A program made the translations under genes and the position numbers. A DNA stretch of 12,017 nucleotides from JBFGWM01 sp041588495 (lineage in GTDB: Bacteria; Pseudomonadota; Gammaproteobacteria; Pseudomonadales; JBFGWM01): the NCBI GenBank assembly GCA_041588495.1, contig JBFGWM010000063.1, positions 1 to 12,017 on the forward strand, in the 5' to 3' direction. Below the pieces are notes generated by a model. It was not told the DNA's origin and ran no database searches. It saw only the letters and a program-made list of their open reading frames with translations. Below are positions 6,635-12,017 of the stretch, piece by piece; position 1 is the first letter of the stretch; every line of letters starts with the position of its first letter.

Positions 6635-6640
6635 ATTATA
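6635..6640 (-). promoter_or_regulatory. Candidate -10 box (TATAAT on the minus strand) for the hybrid kinase gene
   Basis: Read on the minus strand, 6640-6635 is TATAAT, preceded by GGC. It would give a leader of roughly 84 nt before the kinase ATG. The -35 region is poor: only GTTGTG-like or GGGTTG-like sequences occur at non-ideal spacing, so the call rests on the -10 box and its position between divergent genes. Confidence 0.45.
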
Positions 6641-6694
6641 GCCCTTGAATCCTCCACAACCCTCCCCAACTGTTTGATATTGCCGGGCCTGTGC

Positions 6695-6723
6695 TTGAAA
6701 AGGCCCCTTGGCGGCCATATAGT
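6695..6723 (+). promoter_or_regulatory. Sigma-70-type promoter for the ABC export operon
   Basis: TTGAAA (6695-6700) and TATAGT (6718-6723) are separated by exactly 17 bp, and each differs from consensus at one position. Transcription should begin near 6730, giving a leader of about 65 nt before the start codon at 6795. This is the best promoter in the window. Confidence 0.75.
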
Positions 6724-6737
6724 GTGCCGCTCTGAGA

Positions 6738-6775
6738 GCCGGGCGCGCCATAAAGCCCGGCGTAGTGCGCCGGGC
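6738..6775 (+). promoter_or_regulatory. Competing hairpins in the ABC operon leader
   Basis: GCCCGGC (6755-6761) can pair perfectly with either GCCGGGC at 6738-6744 (10-nt loop) or GCCGGGC at 6769-6775 (7-nt loop). The second fold ends close to the weak ribosome-binding stretch GGGG at 6781-6784. All three segments lie within the predicted 65-nt leader. A switch between the two folds could affect translation of the ATPase gene; this is inferred from base pairing only. Confidence 0.4.
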
Positions 6776-6794
6776 CTGTCGGGGTTGACCACGC

Positions 6795-7718
6795 ATGATT
6801 GAAATTAGCGAACTGACCAAGGTTTTTGGCACTTTCACTGCCGTTGACCGCCTGTCGCTGCAGGTGGATGCGGGGGAGGTGCTCGGTTTCCTCGGACCCA
6901 ACGGGGCCGGCAAGTCCACCACCATGAAGATGGTGACGGGTTTCCTCTCGCCGACAGCGGGCAGCGCGAAGGTCTGTGGCCACGATATCGTCGAGGACAC
7001 CCTCGCCGCCCAGCGCGAGATCGGCTACCTGCCCGAGGGGGCCCCCCTGTACGGCGACATGACCGTGCGCCAGTTCCTCACCTTCATTGCGCGCATCCGT
7101 GGTTTCGACGGCGCGGAGGCCGGGCGCAGGGTCCTCGACAGCATCGAGCGCCTGGAACTGCAGTCCGTGTACAACCAGACCATTGAAACCCTGTCCAAGG
7201 GCTTCAAGCGCAGGGTCGGCCTGGCCCAGGCGATTCTGCATGATCCGCGGGTGCTGATACTCGACGAGCCCACGGACGGACTGGACCCGAACCAGAAACA
7301 ACAGGTGCGGGATCTCATCCGGCACCTGTCGAAGGACAAGATCGTGGTGATCTCCACCCATATTCTCGAAGAGGTTGCGGCCGTGTGCTCGCGCGCGGTG
7401 ATCATTTCCGCGGGCCGCATCGTCGCCGACGGCACGCCCGCGGACCTCGAGGCGCGTTCCCGCTACCACCAGGCGGTGACCCTGGAGGTGGCGTCGGAGA
7501 TCAGCCTCGACGGGTTGCGCCGGGTCCCCGGCGTCAGCGAGATCGAGGTGTCCGCGGAAGGGCGCCTGATCACGGTGTTCCCCGCCAACGGGCAGGCCAT
7601 CTTCCCCGCCGTGCAGGAGGTGATCCGCGACCAGGGCTGGCAGGTCGAGTCGCTCCACGTCGAGCGCGGTCGCCTCGATGAAGTGTTTCGCAGCATCACC
7701 GCGGAGGCGCCCCGATGA
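6795..7718 (+). CDS. ABC transporter ATP-binding protein, GldA-like (ABC-2 exporter)
   Basis: The 307-aa cytoplasmic ATPase has every motif of an ABC nucleotide-binding domain. Walker A is GPNGAGKST (34-42), the signature is LSKGFKRR (133-140), Walker B is VLILDEPTDGLDP (D157, E158 catalytic) and the switch histidine is H189 in STHI. A C-terminal extension (about 225-305) with GRLDEVFRSIT is typical of ABC-2 exporters of the GldA and CcmA type. It should power the permease encoded next, overlapping by 4 bp (ATGA). A near-consensus promoter lies about 72 bp upstream. The ribosome site is weak (GGGG, 10 nt before the ATG), so translation may be controlled by leader structure. In Bacteroidetes GldA serves gliding motility; in proteobacteria the substrate of this family is unknown, so the gliding name is only homology. 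Confidence 0.93.
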   Translation: MIEISELTKVFGTFTAVDRLSLQVDAGEVLGFLGPNGAGKSTTMKMVTGFLSPTAGSAKVCGHDIVEDTLAAQREIGYLPEGAPLYGDMTVRQFLTFIARIRGFDGAEAGRRVLDSIERLELQSVYNQTIETLSKGFKRRVGLAQAILHDPRVLILDEPTDGLDPNQKQQVRDLIRHLSKDKIVVISTHILEEVAAVCSRAVIISAGRIVADGTPADLEARSRYHQAVTLEVASEISLDGLRRVPGVSEIEVSAEGRLITVFPANGQAIFPAVQEVIRDQGWQVESLHVERGRLDEVFRSITAEAPR

Positions 7719-8449
7719 ACAACACGCTGATCATCTTCCAGCGCGAACTGGCCAGCTATTTCGCGACGCCGCTCGCCTACGTCTACACGACCATCTTCCT
7801 GGTCCTGTCCGGTGTGTTCACGTTTTACCTCGGCAATTTCTTCGAACGCCAGCAGGCCGACCTGGTCTCGTTTTTCAACTTTCATCCCTGGCTGTACCTG
7901 TTCCTGGTGCCGGCCGTGTCCATGCGCCTGTGGGCGGAGGACCGGCGCAGCGGGGTGGTGGAACTGCTCATGACCCTGCCCGTGCGCCACGCGGAGCTGG
8001 TGGTCGGCAAGTTTCTTGCCGCCTGGGCGTTCGTCGCCATCGCCCTGGTGCTGACGTTTCCGATCTGGATCACGGTCAACTACCTCGGTGACCCCGATAA
8101 CGGCGTCATCGTTGCCGGTTACATCGGCAGCCTGCTGATGGCGGGCGGTTTCCTGGCCATCGGTTCCTGCATGTCGGCATGCACGCGCAACCAGGTGATC
8201 GCTTTCATTCTCAGCCTGGTGATCTGTTTCGCGTTCGTGGTCAGCGGGTTTCCCCTGGTGCTGGACGCGTTCAGCGGCTGGGCGCCGTCGCCGCTGCTGG
8301 ACGCCATCGCCTCGCTGAGTTTCCTGACGCATTTCGACGCGATCTCAAAGGGTGTCATCAGCCTCCGCGACCTGCTGTATTTCGCGGCCATGATCGCGGT
8401 GTGGCTGGCGGCCACCGCCATCGTCATCGACATGAAGAAAGCGGACTAG
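7715..8449 (+). CDS. ABC-2 type permease, GldF-like
   Basis: The 244-aa protein has about six transmembrane helices, near residues 20-40, 58-73, 98-121, 131-153, 160-180 and 218-238. The cytoplasmic loop after helix 2 carries RLWAEDRRSGVVELLMTLPV, the hallmark of ABC-2 permeases of the GldF type, which couples to the ATPase. The start codon overlaps the ATPase stop (ATGA), with CGGAGG 7 nt upstream, so the two are probably translationally coupled. The length fits the short one-domain permeases of this group, which probably act as dimers with two ATPase subunits. It is followed after 18 bp by the GldG-like gene. The transported substrate cannot be read from the sequence. Confidence 0.92.
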   Translation: MNNTLIIFQRELASYFATPLAYVYTTIFLVLSGVFTFYLGNFFERQQADLVSFFNFHPWLYLFLVPAVSMRLWAEDRRSGVVELLMTLPVRHAELVVGKFLAAWAFVAIALVLTFPIWITVNYLGDPDNGVIVAGYIGSLLMAGGFLAIGSCMSACTRNQVIAFILSLVICFAFVVSGFPLVLDAFSGWAPSPLLDAIASLSFLTHFDAISKGVISLRDLLYFAAMIAVWLAATAIVIDMKKAD

Positions 8450-8467
8450 GCCGGGGAGCGGATACGG

Positions 8468-10333
8468 ATGATCAAGAAGAGAACCCTTTACTCCGGCACC
8501 GGCCTGGTCCTGCTGGGCGTGCTGTTCATCGCTTTCATCGTGATCAACAACATGACCTTCCGCGGCGTGCGCGCGGACCTCACCGAGGGCGGTCTTTACA
8601 CCGTCTCCGAGGGCTCCCGGAATATCATCGACGCCATCGAGGAACCCATCAACCTGTATTTCTTTTTCTCGGACAAGGCGACCCGCGGCATGACCAGCCT
8701 GCGCGACTACGCGCTACGGGTGCGGGAACTGCTCGAGGAATTTGAGATTCATGGCGACGGACGCATCAACCTCTCGGTGATCGACCCGGCCCCGTTCTCC
8801 GAAGAGGAGGACCAGGCGGCCGCCTTCGGCCTGCACGGGGTGCCGGTCGACCTGGGTGGGGGCGACGTTTATTTCGGCCTGGTCGGCACCAGTCCGGCCG
8901 GCGGGCAGGAGGTGATCCCGTTCTTCCAGCCCGACCAGGAGGAGTTTCTCGAGTACGAGATCAGCAAGCTGATCCACAACCTGGGCAAGCCGGAGAAGCC
9001 GGTCATCGGCCTGCTCACCGACCTGGATATTTCCGGGGGCTTCGACGTGGTGCGCCGCCAGCCGCTTCCGGCGTGGATCGTCATCGAGCAGATCAAGCAG
9101 CTGTTCGAGGTGCGCAAGCTTGAACCCGATATGGAAAGCATTGACGAGGACATCGACATCCTCCTCGTCGTGCATCCCAAGGTGGTGGGCGAGAGCGCGC
9201 TGTACGCGATCGACCAGTTCGTGCTGAAGGGCGGGCGGGCGCTGGTGTTCGTGGATCCCCATTCCGACCAGGACCAGCCGCAGTCCGCGCAGAACCCCAT
9301 GGCCCTGCCGGGGCGTTCGTCGCAGCTGGAACCCCTGTTCTCGGCCTGGGGCGTGCGCATGCCCGAAGAATTCGTGCTGGCGGATGCAAGCACCGCGCTG
9401 CTGGTCAATGTCGGTGAGAAGGTGGTCCGCCACCTGGCGCTTCTTGGCATCACCCAGGACCAGATGCTCGCCGATGACGTGGTGACCGGCGGCCTGGAGC
9501 GGGTCAATTTCAGCTCCACCGGCGTGCTCGAACTGCTCGACGAACGAACCACCGAGGTGACCCCGCTGATCCGCTCCAGCGAGCTCAGCATGCTCATCGA
9601 CAAGGGCCGCCTGGACTTTCTCCCGGATCCGGAGGATCTGCACCGCGGTTTCGCGCCGGATGACGAGGTGCACACCATCGCGGTGCGCGTGCGCGGCAAG
9701 GCGCAGACCGCCTACCCGGACGGCATCGAGGGGCGTGGCGACCAGGTGATGGAGGCGGACGACGTCAACCTGATCGTGGTGGCCGACACCGACCTGCTCA
9801 GTGACCGCCTCTGGGTGCAGGTGCAGGACTTCTTCGGCCAGCGCGTGGCGACGCCGTGGGCCGACAACGCCGGGTTCGTGATCAACGCACTGGAAAACCT
9901 GGGCGGCAGCGCGGACCTGATCAGCCTGCGCACCCGCGGCAAGTTCACGCGGCCGTTCCACGTGGTCGACGAGCTCAAGCGCCGTGCCGAGGCCGATTTC
10001 CGCGACAGCGAGAAACGCCTGCAGCAGCAGCTCGAGGAAACCGAGGCCAAGTTGCGTGAGCTGCAGGAGTCGGGTGGCGACGCCCTGGTGCTGACCCCGG
10101 AACAGGAAGACGCCATCCTGCGCTTCCAGCAGGAGAAGCTGAAAATTCGCAAGGAACTGCGCAACGTGCGGCACAACCTTGAAAAGGACATTGACCGTCT
10201 CGGTACGGTCCTGAAGATCGTCAACATCGTGCTCATGCCGGTCGCGATCACCCTGTTTGCCCTGGGTATCAGCCTGGGTCGCGCGCGGCGCAGGCGGGCG
10301 CTGGTCGCTGCGGAGGCAGGTGCAAAGTCATGA
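8468..10333 (+). CDS. GldG-like ABC transporter auxiliary protein
   Basis: The 621-aa protein is anchored at both ends, with one helix near residues 10-28 and another near 583-605 followed by a basic tail (GRARRRR). The large part between is predicted to be periplasmic. It begins with the family block LTEGGLYTVSEGSRNIIDAI and INLYFFFS, and continues with VIDPAPF, a glutamine-amidotransferase-like or Rossmann-like segment (DIDILLVVHPKVVGE, LKGGRALVFVDP) and VVADTDLLSD with FVINALENLGG. Residues about 502-578 are a charged, heptad-like coiled coil (KRRAEADFRDSEKRLQQQLEE). These features fit the GldG / ABC_transp_aux family, which accompanies GldA and GldF transporters. GGGGAG sits 9 nt before the ATG. 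The stop overlaps the next gene in ATGA. The protein may carry the exporter's extracytoplasmic function or bind a polymer, but its biochemical role is not established. Confidence 0.9.
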   Translation: MIKKRTLYSGTGLVLLGVLFIAFIVINNMTFRGVRADLTEGGLYTVSEGSRNIIDAIEEPINLYFFFSDKATRGMTSLRDYALRVRELLEEFEIHGDGRINLSVIDPAPFSEEEDQAAAFGLHGVPVDLGGGDVYFGLVGTSPAGGQEVIPFFQPDQEEFLEYEISKLIHNLGKPEKPVIGLLTDLDISGGFDVVRRQPLPAWIVIEQIKQLFEVRKLEPDMESIDEDIDILLVVHPKVVGESALYAIDQFVLKGGRALVFVDPHSDQDQPQSAQNPMALPGRSSQLEPLFSAWGVRMPEEFVLADASTALLVNVGEKVVRHLALLGITQDQMLADDVVTGGLERVNFSSTGVLELLDERTTEVTPLIRSSELSMLIDKGRLDFLPDPEDLHRGFAPDDEVHTIAVRVRGKAQTAYPDGIEGRGDQVMEADDVNLIVVADTDLLSDRLWVQVQDFFGQRVATPWADNAGFVINALENLGGSADLISLRTRGKFTRPFHVVDELKRRAEADFRDSEKRLQQQLEETEAKLRELQESGGDALVLTPEQEDAILRFQQEKLKIRKELRNVRHNLEKDIDRLGTVLKIVNIVLMPVAITLFALGISLGRARRRRALVAAEAGAKS

Positions 10334-11592
10334 CACGCAAGTCACTGGTTGTCCTCGGAGTCGTCGCGGCGGCCCTGGTCCTGCTGGGCTTCATCTTCAG
10401 CAAGCAGCAGGCGCCCAGCGACCGCCTCTCGGCCGAGATGGAGGCGATGTTCCCGGGCCTCGAAGAGCGCCTGGCCGAGGTGCGGCGCCTGGTGGTCACC
10501 GGTGCCGGAAATGACGTGGTGATCGAGGTCGAGAACCGGGATGGCGCATGGCGCGCGCTGCATCGTGGCGGTTACGCCGTGGAGTTCCAGCGTGTGCGGG
10601 AGGCGCTCGCCAGCCTCGCCGAAGCCCGCCTGCGCGAGGCCAAGACCGCGAACCCCGGGTATTACCCGCGGTTGGGTGTCGATGATGTCGCGGCGGCTGC
10701 CAGCGAGGGTCGCCTGGTCACCGTCACCCTGGAGTCCGGTGACGAGTACCGGGTGATCGTCGGCAAGAAGGCGGAGGGCTGGAAGGCCCATTATGCGCGC
10801 CTGCCGGACGCGGAGCAGAGCTGGGTGCTGGACCGGCAGATCGAACTCGAGACCGATCCGGTGCGCTGGCTGGACGTGGACGTGATCGATATCGCCCTGG
10901 AGCGGGTGCGCTCGGTGGTGCACGTTGCGCCCGATGGCGACACCCTGCGCATCTGGAAGGACCGGCCGGGGGACGAGAATTTCCAGGTCGAGGGCATTCC
11001 CGAGGGGCATGAACTCACCTATCCGGCGGTGCCCGAGGTGGTTGCCGATGTCATCGACGGGCTGCGCATGGAAGACGTGCTGCCCCGTGGCGACTTTGTC
11101 TTTCCGGAAGGCGCCACCTACACCTCGCGCTTTGAAACCTTCGACGGACTGGTGATTGATTCGCGCATCGCGGAAAAGGACGGGCAGTACTACGTGGCCC
11201 TCGATGCCAGCTTCGACGCCGCTTTGCGCCCGGCAGAATCTGCCGGCTCGCAGCCTGACGCCGGGGATGCGGGGACCGCGGAAACCGGCGGCGAGCCGAC
11301 CCCCGCCCCGGAGGCGTCCGCGGAAATTGTGGATGCAGAGGGTGAGTCGGGAACCCGGGAATCGGCAGACACCACGGACTCCGCTGAGTCCGAAGCCGCG
11401 CTTCCGTCGGAGGACGCGGTTCGCGCCGAGGCCGAGGCGCTGCAGAAGAAACTTTCCGGCTGGGTCTACAGCATTGCCGAATACCGCTACAAGGGCTTTA
11501 CCAAGCGCCTGTCGGAAATCGTGCGCGAAATCGAACCGGAGCAGGAAAATGCCGGCGACGAGGGCGCGGACGCCGCGGCGGAGCCAGGCTGA
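10330..11592 (+). CDS. DUF4340 domain-containing membrane-anchored protein
   Basis: The 420-aa protein has one N-terminal helix (about residues 5-24) and a long extracytoplasmic part. Repeated beta-rich DUF4340 units are visible: LVVTGAGNDVVIEVENRDGAWRAL, then LVTVTLESGDEYRVIVGKKA, then a W-x-x-H segment with WVLDRQIELETDPVRWLDVDVIDI. The family's closing block LSGWVYSIAEYRYKGFTKRLSE is at about 375-396. Between about 295 and 365 lies an acidic Ala/Glu/Pro/Ser/Thr-rich stretch that looks like a disordered insert, and the last 20 residues are also low-complexity. The start overlaps the GldG-like stop (ATGA), preceded by CGGAGGCAGGT. DUF4340 proteins commonly follow gldG in this operon type and are thought to work with the exporter; the function is unknown. 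Confidence 0.88.
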   Translation: MTRKSLVVLGVVAAALVLLGFIFSKQQAPSDRLSAEMEAMFPGLEERLAEVRRLVVTGAGNDVVIEVENRDGAWRALHRGGYAVEFQRVREALASLAEARLREAKTANPGYYPRLGVDDVAAAASEGRLVTVTLESGDEYRVIVGKKAEGWKAHYARLPDAEQSWVLDRQIELETDPVRWLDVDVIDIALERVRSVVHVAPDGDTLRIWKDRPGDENFQVEGIPEGHELTYPAVPEVVADVIDGLRMEDVLPRGDFVFPEGATYTSRFETFDGLVIDSRIAEKDGQYYVALDASFDAALRPAESAGSQPDAGDAGTAETGGEPTPAPEASAEIVDAEGESGTRESADTTDSAESEAALPSEDAVRAEAEALQKKLSGWVYSIAEYRYKGFTKRLSEIVREIEPEQENAGDEGADAAAEPG

Positions 11593-11626
11593 TCCGCGTG
11601 TCAACGCGGACCCGGCCTGCCCGCAC

Positions 11627-11953
11627 ATGAAGGCGGACCCCGCTACGGGCCGTTCTCCCGCAGGACCTTCTCGATTCCCACGCGGTTATATCGAGGTCGG
11701 CATCACCGCCGCCATGGTCCTGCTTATACTTGTTGCATTGGTTGTCGATACACGGTTTGGCGGTATCGGGCAGGCCTGGTCGCGGTTGCCCGGTTGGGGC
11801 CGGGTGGTCACGGTGCTGGCCTGCCTGGGCGTGGTATGGGCCGGCTACCGCTTCGAGCGCGGCCGCGCGTGGCCGGGCACCACTCTGGATGATCCGCCGA
11901 CGAAACCGGACAGGGATCGTGACGAACCGCCGGATGACCACGGCAGCCGTTGA
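11627..11953 (+). CDS. Small two-helix membrane protein, unknown function
   Basis: I do not recognise this 108-aa product. It has a short Pro-rich N-terminus, a helix at about residues 23-40 (VGITAAMVLLILVALVV), a loop with aromatic residues (WSRLPGWGR), a second helix at about 58-75 (GRVVTVLACLGVVWAGYRF), and a charged hydrophilic tail rich in Asp, Pro and Arg. It lies 34 bp after the DUF4340 gene on the same strand and 18 bp before the next start, so it is probably in the same operon. The ATG at 11627 has no good Shine-Dalgarno, and the frame is open further upstream within the DUF4340 gene. An ATG at 11714 would cut into helix 1 and is less likely. It could be an extra subunit or assembly factor of the exporter, or unrelated. 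Confidence 0.6.
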   Translation: MKADPATGRSPAGPSRFPRGYIEVGITAAMVLLILVALVVDTRFGGIGQAWSRLPGWGRVVTVLACLGVVWAGYRFERGRAWPGTTLDDPPTKPDRDRDEPPDDHGSR

Positions 11954-11971
11954 CGGGGGGAGGTTGGCTCC

Positions 11972-12017
11972 ATGAAAGCGGAACAGGTTCTCGAAGTCCG
12001 CGCCGGGCCGGAGGCCC
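11972..12017 (+). CDS. Start of an unidentified gene (3' end outside window)
   Basis: An ATG at 11972 opens a frame that runs 15 codons to the window edge, beginning MKAEQVLEVRAGPEA. A strong Shine-Dalgarno (GGGGGGAGG, 11955-11963) lies 8 nt before it and starts just after the preceding stop, so this is very probably a real gene of the same transcript. Too little protein is visible to name a family. Confidence 0.55.
   Translation, partial: MKAEQVLEVRAGPEA

Larger units (their letters stand above)
6682..6779 (+). repeat. 11-bp direct repeat GCCGGGCCTGT flanking the ABC operon promoter
   Basis: GCCGGGCCTGT occurs at 6682-6692 and again, perfectly, at 6769-6779, with starts 87 bp apart. The first copy sits 2 bp upstream of the -35 box and the second lies in the leader just before the gldA-like start codon. 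A shorter GCCGGGC copy lies at 6738-6744. Paired sites on either side of a promoter are typical of operators, but chance in GC-rich DNA is not excluded. Confidence 0.5.

Noticed and set aside
6545..7000. Upstream extension of the hybrid kinase frame to 7000
   Set aside because: The added 152 residues lie partly opposite the gldA-like gene, show no domain, and the receiver fold starts directly after the ATG at 6544.
8714..10174. 486-codon minus-strand frame opposite the GldG-like gene
   Set aside because: Product is His/Gln/Leu-rich, typical of an antisense copy of a Glu/Asp/Leu-rich gene, with no domain or ribosome site.
11156..11626. Upstream extension of the small membrane protein frame into the DUF4340 gene
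   Set aside because: The extra residues are Arg/Pro/Ser-rich out-of-frame translation of the DUF4340 coding region.
10342..11628. 428-codon minus-strand frame opposite the DUF4340 gene
   Set aside because: Antisense shadow without motifs; the plus-strand frame has operon overlap and family signatures.

Overview
The window is a GC-rich chromosomal segment from what is most likely a gammaproteobacterium. The support is close resemblance of the gene products to E. coli YfbK, TrhO (YceA), BolA and SlyB, together with strong GC bias at third codon positions. I see no tRNA, rRNA, CRISPR array, insertion sequence or phage gene. Coding density is very high and most neighbouring genes overlap or nearly touch. 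Species cannot be fixed from the sequence alone; a high-GC purple-sulfur or Ectothiorhodospira-type lineage is only a guess.

Layout. (1) Positions 1-2921, + strand: the 3' part of a YfbK-type von Willebrand factor A protein, an ECF sigma factor, and, overlapping the sigma gene by 8 bp, an unusual membrane protein. That protein has a short cytoplasmic N-terminus, one transmembrane helix, a long Ala/Pro/Glu-rich linker and a periplasmic solute-binding-protein-like (SBP_bac_3 type) domain. I read this as a sigma factor with a ligand-sensing anti-sigma-like partner; it is the best candidate here for an undescribed signalling system. The 84-bp gap before the sigma gene holds three perfect inverted repeats, two of them mutually exclusive. 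(2) Positions 3021-4859, + strand: a consensus -10 box followed by trhO (tRNA U34 hydroxylation), bolA (GTG start, overlapping trhO) and a slyB-like glycine-zipper lipoprotein gene. (3) Positions 4853-6544, - strand: a soluble hybrid histidine kinase (REC-HisKA-HATPase-REC), convergent with slyB and overlapping it by 7 bp. (4) Positions 6545-6794: a divergent regulatory region with a good sigma-70 promoter facing right, a -10 box facing left, an 11-bp direct repeat and competing hairpins in the rightward leader. (5) Positions 6795-11953, + strand: an ABC-2 export operon with a GldA-like ATPase, a GldF-like permease, a GldG-like auxiliary protein, a DUF4340 protein and a small two-helix membrane protein of unknown function. 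A further gene begins at 11972 behind a strong Shine-Dalgarno and runs off the window.

How they may work together: blocks 1, 4 and 5 are all envelope-facing (periplasmic sensing, ABC export), and SlyB is an envelope lipoprotein. The hybrid kinase gene diverges from the ABC operon and could share regulation with it, but nothing in the sequence proves that any of these blocks control each other.
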